A DNA stretch of 64,000 nucleotides, taken from the NCBI RefSeq assembly GCF_025698545.1, contig NC_068570.1, positions 58,981,924 through 59,045,923 on the forward strand, in the 5' to 3' direction. Under the pieces are notes generated by a model, which was not told where the DNA came from, searched no databases, and worked only from the letters and a program-made list of their open reading frames with translations. The translations under genes and the position numbers were made by a program. This DNA is from Gossypium raimondii (taxonomy: Eukaryota; Streptophyta; Magnoliopsida; Malvales; Malvaceae). Numbering within the stretch: the first letter of the stretch is position 1; each line of letters opens with the position of its first letter. This document shows positions 27,606 to 40,206 of the stretch, piece by piece.

Positions 27606-28907
27606 AGTAGGCTCGGTCCTTTTGAACTTGATTTTAAATTATTATTTTAATAATAAATTTTTTATTCAGATTAAATTATAAAACCTATTAAGATGGAATA
27701 AATATTTTTATTTTTCAAAACAATAAAAAAATATGGATTTTGCACCAATTTGGACTTGAGTTTTGAAGGGTAAGTATATTATTTGGATTTTAGTTGGGTG
27801 TCAATGTTTAAATTAGTATTTATTTTTGGTTCAAATTTGTATTTGAATTTGGTTTTCATCACATGTTTTTGCAACTCATGCTATATATTTTTCATATGCA
27901 ATTGGTTGACATCATCTAATTTTAACGGAATTACAAAAATTAACTCAAATGTGTGACGAAAGTCTAATTCGGATATCAATTTAAAGTCAAACTTAAGTAA
28001 GGGTAGAGATCGAAATTAAATTGTAATTTTTATGATAATAAAATTGTAATTTTACCATTTGAATAGCCTATATTTTATTATTTTTAAAGGATTAAATTAA
28101 ATTTTTATCATTTTTAGGGGAAATTAAAAGTACAATTTTATATTTATTAAATTAAAATTTTAAAAATTTAAATAAAAAATTTTCCCGGGGTCGATACCCT
28201 GCTAGCCCTCCCTAACTACTCTCGGAACTTAAGGATAAAAGAGGTTATTTACTTGAATTTAAACTTGTCATATTTCAAGGAAGGTGAATCACTGATAATA
28301 ATCTTGGATGTAGCTAATAATTGGAGTAAAATATTCTAGGTTAATATTTGCTATTAGTTTTTGTATCGTGCGCAAATTGTGAATTTAGATTTAATATTTT
28401 AATTTGATATTATTAGTGTTTATATTTTTAATTTTAAAGTTTTAGTCATAATCAAATCGTAGTTGTTAAATCCATTACGTTATGTTATTTCTAAAAACTT
28501 ATAGGACAAATATATTATCACACGTGTAATGTCATTCACACAAAAAAAAAAAACTAACTAATGAAGGGACTAACAATGATATAATTGAAGAAGTGGTTAA
28601 ATCTACAACTTTACATGTACAAAATTAATGGCATAACATAACTAAACAAAATTAGTTGTTACGATTTGATAAGTATATTGATTAAAATCAACCAACTTGA
28701 AAATAATTTTTTTATTAAAGTATAATGGTTAAATCCACAATTTATTCACAATATAGAGTCTAATAGTAAAATTGGAACAATATTATAATTACTATTAACA
28801 AATTCATTATAAGCTTTACTTTAACAAAAAAAATATTTTTAACTTTCATTTGACTTCTTAAATTCTAGATTTGAACATTCAATACAGATTCAGATAGTAA
28901 TATTTTT
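27606..28907. other. AT-rich intergenic DNA with repeat relics
   Basis: No gene. Around 28100-28230 there is a decayed stretch resembling the small hAT family at 40207 and 41555 (agggga...attttcccggggtcgataccc). Nothing else is supportable. Confidence 0.35.
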
Positions 28908-29045
28908 TTGAGACAATGTCGAGAATTACTTTAACTCCTCCCTAACCCATAGATAAGGTGATAATGTGTTTTAGCGCACTCGAACCCACATTTTCCTGCA
29001 TTGACAATAATATTCATGCCAATCGAGCTATGATTCAATCGACAG
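28908..29045 (-). repeat. tRNA-derived SINE-like copy
   Basis: On the minus strand the copy has an A-box-like tagctcgattggcatga and a B-box-like ggttcgagtgc about 45 bp apart, followed by a conserved tail (ctatgggttagggagg) ending near an A-rich run. A second copy lies at 34923-35065 on the plus strand. It sits about 150 bp downstream of the hydrolase stop codon. Confidence 0.6.
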
Positions 29046-29197
29046 ATTCGATAATAATACTTAGTTTAATATTATTACAAAATTGTAAATATCATTCCTA
29101 ATTTTACTAATAAAAAAAAAGATACTTATACTTGATTAGATATGTCTGAAATACAAAGCTTATATGAAATTATTATTTGATAATCATTGTTTTATGA

Positions 29198-32100
29198 TTA
29201 GGAACAACCTATAACAAATGAAAAAATCAACTTATTGAGTTCATCAGGTGACTCCAAATTTGCAGCATGTCCTACATTCTTGATTATCTCTAACCTTGAA
29301 TTTTTACCCAAGTGCCTAAAATTTGTACCCCAAAAATATTCAAAATTAGAAATTAAATAAAAAAACTTAAAAATATAGTTAGTGAAAATAAGGGAAAAAA
29401 GATTATGAAGAGAATTTACTTTGTTTACCTTTGCAAGTTATATGCAAGTTCTAATGGGAAAACCTTATCTTGATCTCCCCAAATTATTAGTGTTTCCTTC
29501 AACCAAAAATAAACCCATTATGTGAATTAGTAATCTTTATTAAAACTAGTTTTATGGTAAAGAAATAAAAATAATATAAAATTTAAACAATTGTTCTTTT
29601 TAAATTAATATTTATTGTTAAAGTAATAAAATGTAAATAATTTTGATAATTAGATTTTGGTTGTGTTTGGGAATATTGAAATTTTACCTTATGTGACCAA
29701 GTTAAAATCTTTTAGATTTTATTTTATTTTATTTTTAAAGAAAATAAATTATCTACATAACCCTTTTAATACATTATTTAAAAAATAGTAGTTTAGTAAT
29801 CTTCTAAGATGGTGTTTATTTAACTCGTGATACCAACTCAAATTATTTTAGCGACGAAAACATTTGTTGAAAATAATAAAGTTTTCATTCCAAAATGATA
29901 ATTTTTAATAAGAAAAATCCATTGGAAATATTCAAGTTATTAGTTGGTTTAACTCGACTTTCTCAACATCTTAAAGGAGGTTATAATTGGGCGAGTCTAG
30001 CATCTTGCTATAAAATGTCGGGATAAAGTAACATTTAGTTCATAAATTTAGTAACTTTTTTCACCATAATCTTTCAATTTTTTTTACTCCACATTAATCT
30101 CGAAACTTGACACATTTTTTTCAATGTGATCCTTAAATTCTAATTTTCTTATAGTATGAAAACGCGGCCCTTCAAGATTGTACCAAGTCATAAACTATTT
30201 TTTCTAACTATTTTAAATATATATAATTTCTTCATATATTTTAATACTTATTTATTTTTTAGATTTTATATTATGTTTTAAAATTTTCTAGTGATACCAT
30301 GACACAATCTCATAGTCACGTCATCACTCACGAGTGGAATACAAGTTCAAAGATTAAATTGAAAAAAATTATCAAATTTTAAGACTAATATGAATAAAAA
30401 AATTTCAAGAACCAAATTAAAAAATTATCAAATTCAAGAACTAAATGTCAACCAGAAAAGAAAGGATTCAAAGAAGCAACCTGAGTTAGGACATGAAGGT
30501 TAGGATCAGCTTTCTTCTTCACCAAGTAATCTGCCAGCTCAATCTTTTCCTTTCGACAATGATCATACATTAGCTGTAAACATTCAATATAATTGGGTGA
30601 GTAAAAAAAAAAAAAAGGGTAAATTTCCATAGTTAAGTGATTAATTTTTAATTTTTCATAATTAGATAAGAATAATTATTTTTAATTTTTTTATATTTTT
30701 AATAATTAGATGACAAAAAAATACCATAATAACTATTAGTTTACACAAACAATTAAAGGTTTGAAAGCTTGAATTTTTATCTTAATTTGACATATGTCAC
30801 AATTGTTTTGGTATTTAATGTAGATTTCTATTTATGCTATTAAAATTATTTTAACCTATTAAATATTTTGGTAAATTACACCAAAGGTCACTAAACTATT
30901 ATTCAGATTATGTTATTGGTTATATAACTTCAAAAATTACAAAATGATTATGAATTCTTTGTTCGTAATATGTTCAAAATGCCTTTATATATATGGTTAA
31001 TATTTGGTACATTGTCAATAAAATTTTTAGACTACACAAGTAGGGTAAGAAGGTTAATATATAGGGTATTGTAAAATATTAAAAATTAAATTAAAATCAA
31101 ATTTTCAAGGCACTTATGGAAAAGAAAAAATACACTGTTAATGTACCAAATACAAACCTAATATATATATATATATATATATATTAAAATTTAAGTTTAA
31201 ACTAAAAACTTATTTGTTTCAAAATAATAAATAAAACAATTAAAAAATATAATATTATTTGTTTCAAAATAAAAAAATTAAATAATTAAATTAAAATTGA
31301 ATTGGGTCGGGTCGGGTCTAGTATTAAATTTCAAATTTAGGTTCACACACAACTTTTTCCGTAAGAGTTAGGATTGAATCATGGTGAATTGATCTAAGCT
31401 TATAGTCTGGTAAGGGTGAGGCAGTAAAAAATCCGCCGACCTCAACTCATTGTCGTCCCTAACTAAGCCATCCTAGAACTAAAAAGTATCCCCTCGTCTC
31501 ATTGTGATCCCTAACTAAAGGTGAGTTTGGATGGGCGGTTAGTGTAAAAACAGCGGTAGCGGTGAGATTAGATACTGTAACAACATTGTAGTGTGAGAGA
31601 AAAAATAGGCTAAACGCATTGCACCGTATCCAATCATCCATCCAAACCCACCCTAAGCCATCCTAGGGCAAAAAAGTATAACCTCAATTATGACCTAAAT
31701 CTGGTTGCGTAGGTATGAACGCCTCTAGCTTACTTGAAAAGATTTTTGGTTAACACTAAAAAAAGTAGAAATTAAATAATGTCAAATTAAAATGAAATGA
31801 CATAAATTTTAAATTTTAGCATAGTAGAGGGACTAAAATCAAAATAGACCATAATTTTAACTCTAAGGAACATCAAACTCACCGTTATGAACTGTCGAAG
31901 CAAAAAATCAGGGACCCATTTGAGAGTACTTTGCTTAAACGTTGATAAATTCACCAATAACCTCAAATCATCTGGTTTCTTCGGAACCAAAATCTCCGAC
32001 GGATGCCGTCCGATTGTTCTCAACTGTTGATCCCTCTGTTCATCTGTAAAAGACAATCCACTACTCACTATTGCCACTTTCTCCACCGCATCCGGCCGTA

Positions 32101-32596
32101 TCTCCGCCATCCTGTACGCCACGAACCCACCGTAACTAATCGCGTAAACAGAGAATCGATCCACTCCGATCCTCTTCAACCCATCGGACAAACACTTAGC
32201 CTGGAAAAATTCAGATCTGAAGGGACTTTTGGAGTGAGATTTCCCAAAGAACAACAAATCAGGAATATACAAATTAAACCTCCGTGACAAAGGACCCACT
32301 TGATAAACGAATTGCCAAAGTGGATTCCCGCCGTAGCCGTGGATCATTACGAGTGACGGCCTGTCGAAACGGCGGTGATTGGTGACCCAAAAATGGATGG
32401 TGGTTTGATCGTCTAAATCAACGGCGCAGGGTATGAGATTACATAAACGGAAATAAACGGATAAGATTAAATCCATGAATTTGATTATGAATGGAGATTG
32501 ATTCAATGTGAGGATGTGAAGAACAAGGTGACGGAGAAGAGCAAGGGTGGTTGAGAGATAGAAGGAGATGAGTTGCCATAGATGTTTGGATTCCAT
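29198..32596 (-). CDS. Alpha/beta hydrolase (ABHD6/MES-like fold), four exons
   Basis: Exons in coding order, minus strand: 32596-31883, 30573-30481, 29496-29429 and 29315-29198. They join in phase to 330 aa. The start at MESKHLWQLI is preferred; the open frame runs upstream to 32734, but that stretch is a low-complexity Ile/Tyr run encoded by TA repeats. Visible features are a hydrophobic N-terminus that may anchor in a membrane (about 8-50), the oxyanion HGYGG at 86-90, the nucleophile elbow ISYGG (Ser154), the acid Asp279 in GDQDKVFP, and the base His308 in VGHAANLE. The catalytic triad is therefore complete. Similar plant proteins are annotated as uncharacterised hydrolases or monoacylglycerol lipase-like; the substrate is unknown. 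Intron 1 (1.3 kb) hosts a PIF-like MITE and a TA microsatellite. Confidence 0.9.
31164..31184. repeat. TA dinucleotide microsatellite
   Basis: About ten TA units inside hydrolase intron 1; likely polymorphic. Confidence 0.9.
31519..31653. mobile_element. PIF/Harbinger-like MITE (135 bp) in hydrolase intron 1
   Basis: TIRs aggtgagtttggatgg and ccatccaaacccaccc are flanked by TAA on both sides (31516-31518 and 31654-31656), the 3-bp target duplication of PIF/Harbinger elements. The flanking DNA supports insertion: ctaactaagccatcct is intact near 31460 and is split by this element at 31513-31663. Confidence 0.85.
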
Positions 32597-32789
32597 CAAC
32601 CAAATTTTTTTAAAGCTTTTTGGAGGAATTTGAAATCCAGAAACTGTATTTTTTGAACATTTATTTTGAACGCTTATATATATATATAATATTATATATA
32701 TGTATGTACATATATTTGTATCATCTTTGAGCACGTTGATTATTTTGGTTTTATCTGAATTAACGGATGGAAATTGAATTTTGTTTTAG

Positions 32790-33521
32790 GGTTAATATAA
32801 CTTTTAGTCCCTGCACTTAGCAATTAGGTTTATTTTGCTATCTGTATTTTCTTTTTTTGTCTACTTTGGTACCTAACTTAGGGGTGTAAATGAGACACTA
32901 GTATTCGCAAGTTATTGGAGTTTGACTCGAAAAATATTCAAACTCGATTTGGTAATTATCGAGCCAGCTCAAGTTATCGATTGAGTCGAATTCGAGCTTA
33001 GTAATACTTGATATGGCTTGTGAGTCTTATTGAGCTTTTCATATTTTTTATATTATTAAATGCGTTATTACCAATAATATATTATTAACCCTAAGTTTAA
33101 TTATCGAGTCGGGCTCAAGCTTGAGTGCAAAAATTGACAAACAAGTTTAATCGAGCTCGAACGCTAGTAGCTTGATTACATCTCGAGCCGAGATGAAGCG
33201 TAAAAGCGGATGCTTGATTGAGCTTGAGCTTGGCAATATTCAAGCTCAGGTCGATTAGATTACACCTTTAACGTAACTTTGCAACTAAGTTTATTTTGAT
33301 ATCTGAACTTTGATTCCATCAAGATTTGATGATGTGACATTACGAATACAAAAGTGGACAAAAAAAGTACAAGTATACGTCACCAAACTTTAGACTTGTT
33401 AAGTTTAGGGACCAAAATAGACTTAGTTGTCAAGCTTAGATACCAAAATACACAAAAAAAAGGTACAAGTATCAAAGCGAATCTAATTGTCAACTTCGGG
33501 GATTAAAAGTTATATTAACCT
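32790..33521. mobile_element. TIR element interrupted by a second element
   Basis: The outer ends ggttaatataacttttagtcc and gattaaaagttatattaacc are inverted repeats. Inside, ccaaaatagacttagttgtc and similar blocks mirror the left arm. The element is split by the insertion at 32880-33270; without it the element is about 340 bp. It lies about 190 bp upstream of the hydrolase start codon and so may affect its promoter. Confidence 0.75.
32880..33270. mobile_element. hAT-like element nested in the previous one
   Basis: Short TIRs aggggtgtaa and ttacaccttta, with flanking direct repeats acctaactt and acgtaactt (8 of 9). The interior is rich in gagctcgag-type words typical of this short hAT group. 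It interrupts the older element, so it is the younger of the two. Confidence 0.7.
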
Positions 33522-33885
33522 TTTTTTAAAAAGTTATTTGACGGTTATATTGGATCCTAATAAAATTTGGAGTCGAGTCATGTCCGACTCTTAAACGGGG
33601 GGCAAGCTCATATTGTATCGTTTTCTTCATCCATAAAATTGGAACCCAAAAATTTGCTTAAGGAACATCGAGCTCTTTACCACTCAACCCAGTAGACCTT
33701 AGTGAATTTGGTTTTATTAATATATTAAAAGAAAGTTTTCTATTTGGTTTGAAAAAAAATTAAAACATTTTATTATCAATTGATTTGGTTCGAGTCCTTA
33801 TGTAAATTATGTGTGAGTTCTCTTCAAATTTATTTTGATTTAAGGCATACCATGTGTGAGTTGTACTAGAATTATACTTTTGTCG

Positions 33886-34220
33886 ATAAAAGTATCATGG
33901 ATGTCCTTATATTAGGGGTTGAACTATATTTTGCCCCTTTTATTCAAATTTGACAAATTAGTCCCTATACGTTAGATCATATAGCAAACCAATCTTTCTA
34001 TTAAAAATTGGTCTCTATATGTCTCCATAAGATACACGTAACACGTCACATATCACTGTCCGATTATTCCGTCAACCACTCCAAAATTTTTAATAATAAA
34101 AAAGGCTGAATTTTTTAACAGAAAGGATTAGCTTGCTCTTTAATCTAATTTACAGAGACTAATTCACTCAAATTTTTAATAAAAACGAAAAAAAATACAA
34201 TTTAACTCTTAATACATAAA
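33886..34220. mobile_element. MULE-like element, decayed copy
   Basis: Begins ataaaagtatcatggatgtcc with ttgaactatattttgcccc, like the elements at 52124 and 54221. The right end is diverged and no target duplication is readable. Confidence 0.5.
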
Positions 34221-34922
34221 TTTTCACATTATTTTTACCTATTTTATCTATATGTATGTATATTTGGTAATATCCTTCTATATATAAATAATGTTACCTT
34301 TGGAAATATCATTATCTACATATGAATTTAATCAGCTCCACATGCAGTTGCCGGCAAAAAGCGAGCATGAAAACGACCCAAGATACTTCGAATTATTAAA
34401 TGAAATATAAATATAAAATTTAATTTTTGTATTTTTTTTAAAATTAAGTCTAATTGTTAACATCATTAAATTTTATTAAATTTGTTGGTATGAAGTTTTG
34501 AAATAAAAAACTCACTTAATAACTATGTAACTAAAAAATAATGTTGTAATTAATTTTAATTTAACAAAACAAATAATTGTGTCAATCTGAAATGTAAAAG
34601 ACTATAATTTTTAAAAATAAAAGTATGAGGACTAAATTTTAATAAATAAAAAGTACAACACACTTTAACCTAAAGATAAATAAATAAAAACAATATTAGC
34701 TCTATGTTTATATAAAAGTATTAAAAATAATTTTTAGTTGAGATGGTAAATAAAAATGAGGTTTAAGGATTTTGGTGTTTTAAGTTAATATTTCATGGAT
34801 TATATTTTAAAATTAATTCTTATATATTTTATATAAAAATATAAAAATATAAAAAATAAAATATTATTATAATAATAATAATTGTTTTTTTTCTTAATTT
34901 TTTAATTAGCTTATGATATTAA

Positions 34923-35065
34923 CATTGATTGAGTCTTAACTGAATTGGTATAGTATTGTTGTCAATGTTGGAGGACGTGGGTTTAAGTGCGCTGAAATGC
35001 ATTATTCTCCTATTTATGGGTTGGGGAGGGACTATGAGTAGTTTTAAGCATTATCTCTAAAAGAA
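34923..35065 (+). repeat. tRNA-derived SINE-like copy
   Basis: Has the same order as the minus-strand copy at 28908-29045: gtcttaactgaattggtata (A-box-like), gtgggtttaagtgcgctg (B-box-like, one change from gggttcgagtgcgct), then ctatttatgggttggggagg. Truncated or weak poly-A end. Confidence 0.6.
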
Positions 35066-35689
35066 CATCTATGATTAGAATCTATAATGAAATTGTTCAA
35101 AAAGAAACTTATATATTAACACAGAGAAGCAAAAATAAGAGACAAACAGTGATTTTATCCCCAAAATAATAAATTCGTTTAACCTTTTTAAATTTTATAA
35201 AATTGTAAATTAATATAATGGTAAAATTATAATTTAGTCCCTTATAAATTTTTTTATTTTCTTATAGCAATTTTATGAGAATCAAAATATAATGTTGGTT
35301 ACATACCCTTAACATTTTTCTTGGGTATTATTTCATGAAAATGGAATGAATTTTGAAGTCCAATTGCTTAAAAACACCTTTAGGCTTTTCCATCCAATAT
35401 TTACGTGGAAGGCATGCAACCTTGCGGTGGAGCAGCACTGGTTTAGATGCAAATCAATTTTTTAAAATCGGATCGGTATTCAAAATCGATCAAGTTATTG
35501 GTTTATTAATTTAATCAGTTTGACTATTTTTAAGAAAATAAAAAATTCAGTTCAATCACCGGTTCAACTAATTTTTTAGTCAGTTTAACAGATTTATATC
35601 GATTCTCGATCCAATCATTTTAATACCAGTCTTCAAACCAATACTCTTAACCAGTTGGTCTAATCCGGTTCAAAGATCATTTATGCAAA
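35066..35689. other. Intergenic DNA with a degenerate dispersed repeat
   Basis: No gene. About 35440-35665 holds words such as atcaccggttcaac and cgattctcgatccaatc, the same dispersed repeat that forms the tandem array at 43840-44600 and recurs near 41040-41260 and 51150-51370. Confidence 0.5.
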
Positions 35690-36254
35690 GGGTAAACTAC
35701 CAAAATAGTCACTTTTGTTTCCCTTAGGTTATATTTTAGTCACTTATGTTTAAAATGTTACGTTTTAGTCACTTAAGCTATTGTGTTGTAACATTTTAGT
35801 CATTGAACTGTTAATTATCGTTAACGATGTAACCTTAAATCATCATTTCAAATAAAAGTTTCAGGTTAAATTATACAATCGATCCACATATCTTTTCGTT
35901 TTGAGCAATTTTTTTTTCTTTTATGTTCTTTTAACTTTTTTTTCCCATTCTCTTTTGCTTCTCCCCCTATTTTTCTCCCTTCTCCTTCTCTTTTAACCTA
36001 AAAGAAAAAAAATTAAATTGCTCAAAATGAAAAAAATATAAGGACCAATTGCATAATTTAACCTAAAATCTTCATTTGAAATGATGATTTAACATGTCAC
36101 ACCAACTTACCATTACACTGTTGACGGCAATTAACGCTCAGTGACTAAAATGTTACAACACGATAACGTAAGTGACTAAAACGTAATATTTCAAACATAA
36201 ATGACTAAAATGTAACCCGAGCGAAACAAAAGTGACTATTTTGATGATTTACCC
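35690..36254. mobile_element. MULE-type MITE with perfect 9-bp target duplication (565 bp)
   Basis: Begins gggtaaactaccaaaatagtc and ends gactattttgatgatttaccc. Most of its length folds back on itself. It is flanked by ttatgcaaa at 35681-35689 and again at 36255-36263. The 9-bp duplication and long TIRs are typical of Mutator-like elements. Close relative of 42633-43376. Confidence 0.9.
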
Positions 36255-36343
36255 TTATGCAAATTATAAAAAAATATTTGCACTTAAATTAAGCGTTAGA
36301 TGAGTAGTTAATGAAAATTTTTAATTTCTATTAGCTTGTATTA

Positions 36344-37150
36344 TGTAACACATCAAACCCAATCCTACAATAGGATCTGAGAATGATATGTCACTATTTA
36401 AAAACAGTCTGACTTAAAAACATTTCAGCGGAAGCTCTGAATAATTATTATAAAGTTATAGTTATAAAATATATTTCAACTGTTATTTTACTAAAGTAAA
36501 AGAAATATCATCAATTTGAAATATTATACGAGACATATGGCTTGTAAAGTAATAAAGTTTCTACTCATGGAAGTAAGAAGGAACTCTCTAGAAACTCTCA
36601 CACAAGTCTATAAAGTAAATCCCTCACCCTTATCACTTGGACCTTCGTTATCTTCTTGAGCTAAAATAAGGATAATTAAACATATCAAATCATCATTCTA
36701 TTAAATCTGATCATGCATGCAAGAATCAACAACACTTATACAAAATCAGGAAGTTTCCTGCCTCACACACCATTCTAACACTTATGCATGCAGAACGAAG
36801 AACACGTAAATGACTTTAAGAATAACCTAGGGTTCATCAATAATTATCAGTAAGCTGGAACTAACATATAAGTTGGCTGAATACTGTGAACCTTACTTCA
36901 AAGAGGTTTTTCTGAACTTAAGTTTTCAAAGAGTTTTTCAGAGAAAATCTTGGAAGAAGAAGAAATTGTAAAAGTGTTCAGAAAGACCATCATTTAACCT
37001 TATATACATAAGCTTGGAGACAAAGATTAATGGAAAAATTAGATAAATTCACACTAACTCTCTTGATTCCCATGATTAAGTGCTCTTAATTTAATTTAAG
37101 TCCTATCATCTACAGTAGTCTGGTTCCATTCTAACTAAGTCTCAACTTAA
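36344..37150. mobile_element. Possible LTR-type relic
   Basis: Starts tgtaacacatcaaacccaat, as many plant Ty3/gypsy LTRs do on one strand, and includes aacatttcagcggaagctc, a word common in such LTRs. No second end, target duplication or coding region was found. Boundaries and identity are tentative; treat as a fossil. Confidence 0.35.
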
Positions 37151-37724
37151 CCTTATTTCCAAATATTATTCACTAAAAATCCAATCAATTGGATTAATGA
37201 TGGTCATTTATGTCAAGATTGAAATTTTAAAATTTGAAAAATATAAAGACTTAGAATGATCCAATTGGAAAATATGAACAAAATCTACAATTATATGCAT
37301 AATATAAAACTAGTAATTGAATTTAATCCAACAGGTTTAAGTGTTACTATTTGAGTTAAGACTAAAAGTGATCAGTTCATAGAATACAATGACTAAATTT
37401 GATCAAATAAAAGTATAAAAACTAAATCCGCAACTTTCGTATACGTACTAATAGTAGAATTTAACCTTTTTTTCAAACATATTCATTTTTACTCATGTAC
37501 ATCAATGGCCTTACAAAAAAGCATTGTAGAAAGCCACTTGCAACTCATTTTTCACTGTGGGAACTATATGCATACAATCATCCTAAGGTAAAAAAAAAAT
37601 TTAATCTTTACATTGGTTTGTGCCTGTAATTGCTTTGTAGCCCAATAAATTATCACCCCGTCGCGATGGCGGCTTGATTGATCTTCGAAAATTTTTCTAA
37701 TCCTATGTATCATCGTTTGCGTGC
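37151..37724. other. 3' flank of the receptor kinase gene
   Basis: No gene. About 37200-37465 resembles the right half of the TIR element at 11272-11597 (both end actaatag-agaatttaacc-like), without a clear partner end. Confidence 0.4.
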
Positions 37725-39810
37725 TCACACGTTGCTTTCTTGGATGCTAGACAAGTCGCTGTTTGATTTTGCATCACCAACTTCGTCTTGAACAGACGGT
37801 GAAACTTGGATTGTTATAGCTTGAGGATCAGACTCCGACTCGGGGGTGTCGTTGTCTACTCGTATTTCTTGTATCATTTTAATGGCTTTTTTCAAGTCTA
37901 ACCTCTCGTCTGGGCTTGCTTGCGTGCAAAGCGAGCCTATTTGAAGGAGTTTCTCCATTTCTTGAAGCGATTTCGAGCCACTAGCGATCTCTGGATCAAA
38001 TAGATTGGCTTGCTTCCCTTCGTAAGTTGTCGTTGTCACCCAATGGACTACATCGATTCCACCTTCACCGTTGTCGAGATATTGAGAAGGGAATTTCCCT
38101 GTAAGGATCTCGAGAATGATGATTCCTAAGCAATATACATCACTTTTATGACATACTTTTCCATGTTGTATAGCTTCTGGGGTCTTGTAAGCAATTAGGG
38201 TTTTGGCCCCTTCGGTGCTTACCACCGAACAAAACCCGTACTCCGAAAGCAACGGTTGGTTATCTGGACCAAGCAGAACATTGCTCGATTTAAGATTTCC
38301 ATGAGGCACATCAAGAGAAGCAAGTTCAACGTGAATATAATCAAGTCCCTCGGCGATTCCTTGCACTATATTTAGTCTCGTAGGCCAATCAAGTGCAGAA
38401 GATGATGTTTCGTGATCACCTAGAGAAATTGTATGCATTTTTCATCAGAATCCGTGGAAGACGATAAAGTATTGCAAACAAATATATATGAAGTTTTCTC
38501 ATACCGTGTAATAGGTAAAGCAAGCTGCCATTGGCGATGTAATCGTAAACGAAAAGCTTTTCTTCGACCCGGTAATGGTAAGCCAAAGGTGTCAAAACAT
38601 TAGGATGTTTAAGCTTCCCAAGCCTTTTAGCCATTACATCAAACTCATCTTTACCTATTGAATTCATCTCTTTGGTCCTTTTCACAACCACGGCAAAACC
38701 GTTCGACATTGTGGCCTTATACGACGACCCGAGCGCACTGTTTCCTAGTACTTGGGCCGTTGCTTTCATCAAACTTGGCAAACCAAACACACCCTTTTCG
38801 TCATTCACCATAACTAGCTCGGGCACCGCACCACCACGGACCATCCCATGGTAATTACCAGGCCATGCCTGATGGCTCGCGGTCTTCTGACCTACTTCTC
38901 TGATGGTAGCCGGCAACGAAACTTGGATTTCAACCGGCTCATTGGATCTTCCCCTTTCGACGGCAGCAGCCCCGGGGGCACTCTTTCGCTTCTTTGCTCT
39001 CCATTTCATTACAAAGAAGATAATCATTGCAAGAAGCATAACACCTAACGTTATTACAGCAGCAATGATCTTCTTAATGTCGTCTTTATCGTCTCGTCCG
39101 CAATCAATCCCTATTTGTGATCCACAAAGACCTGGATTCCCTGCAAATGCATTTCCTTTGAATTTCGATAAACTTGAAGGAATCTCCCCTTCGAGTTTAT
39201 TGTTCGATAAATTGATGGAAATCAAATTTTGCTTATGAAAATCTGGGATTTCCCCGGAAAATTGATTATTCTCGAGGCGTAAATGGATAAGACGGGAAAG
39301 TTTAGACAAAGAATCCGGGATTTTCCCGGAAAATTTATTATCCGACAACCAAACTTTCTTCAACGATCTCATTCCGGCGAAAAAATCTGACGGGATTTCA
39401 CCGGAAAACTTGTTTTTTGACAAGAACAAAGATTTCAAATAACCCAAACGATTGATTTCCGGTATGTTTCCGGTGAAAGAATTGTTTATAACACTAAAAG
39501 ATCTCAATTCTTTAATCAAAAGCAAAGCATCAATGTCGATTTTCCCTGATAATCCCATCCCTTCAAGGCGTAAACCCATTAATATCCCATTAAAACAAAG
39601 TAAACCTTTCCAATGACCCTCTTTATTACAAGGTGCAGAATCAGGGTTCCAAGAATCAAGAGCGCCACCACCGGCATTGTCGAAAGATTCCTTAAGCTTC
39701 AACAGAGCTTGGGAATCCGACACTGCATACACCAATCTCAACAACAACAATAACAATGAAACAAAGAGAAATGGTCTGAAAAACCTTAAAGAAGTAACAA
39801 TGGCGGCCAT
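37725..39810 (-). CDS. Pollen receptor-like LRR kinase (PRK type), predicted pseudokinase
   Basis: Two exons, 39810-38505 and 38419-37725, split the Gly codon of LLHGDHE and give 666 aa. The start is the Met of MAAIVTS; an in-frame Met six codons upstream is possible. Order: signal peptide (1-29), LRR N-cap with SWNPDSAPC (53-61), about five or six LRRs (75-215; NKFSGEIP, NKFSGKIP and NQFSGEIP), a Cys pair (229, 237), a TM helix (about 248-269), a basic juxtamembrane stretch (KWRAKKRK), then a kinase-like domain to about 630. The ATP-site lysine is kept (VVVKR). The HRD Asp is replaced (HGNLKSSN) and DFG reads EYG, so catalysis is unlikely, as is known for several PRKs. The family sits in the pollen-tube plasma membrane, senses LURE-type peptides and recruits ROPGEFs. 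The specific PRK number cannot be assigned. Confidence 0.92.
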
Positions 39811-40206
39811 TACTTGAACCAAAAGCAAACACAGTGAAGCTTTGGGGTTGTTTTGAACAATGAAATCTCGGTGTTATAACTGTTGGAAACACTTGTTTTG
39901 ATGATTTCTAGTGTTGGTTTTGATTGTCGTAGGGTGGTGGTGTTCATGGTGGTCGGATTGTTTTTGTCTGGTGCTTTTTTTTGAAAAGAAAAGGCTTAGA
40001 AACAGGGAAATGGCCTGAATTTTGAACAAGTCAAGGTGTGAAAAAACAAAGAACCCATTATTCACGCTAATATGTATGGATTGAAATGATGATCATTGCT
40101 CAAAAACTGGGGAATTTTTTTTGCCTATACTTTCTGCAGTAAAATAGTGTCTCCTTTGACTTTCATAAGACAATTCACTTCGTACAGGTTTTCATGATAT
40201 AACATG
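39811..40206. promoter_or_regulatory. Likely promoter/5' UTR of the PRK-type gene
   Basis: No coding sequence or mobile element is seen between the start codon and the hAT-like element at 40207, so at least the proximal promoter should lie here. No specific motif is claimed. Confidence 0.4.

Noticed and set aside
30870-31100. Possible MULE end (ggtaaattacaccaaaggtcac) in hydrolase intron 1
   Set aside because: Only one terminus is recognisable and no partner end or target duplication was found, so it is not listed as an element.
32600-32734. N-terminal extension of the hydrolase from 32734
   Set aside because: Low-complexity Ile/Tyr stretch encoded by a TA-rich run; the Met at 32596 fits the family better.
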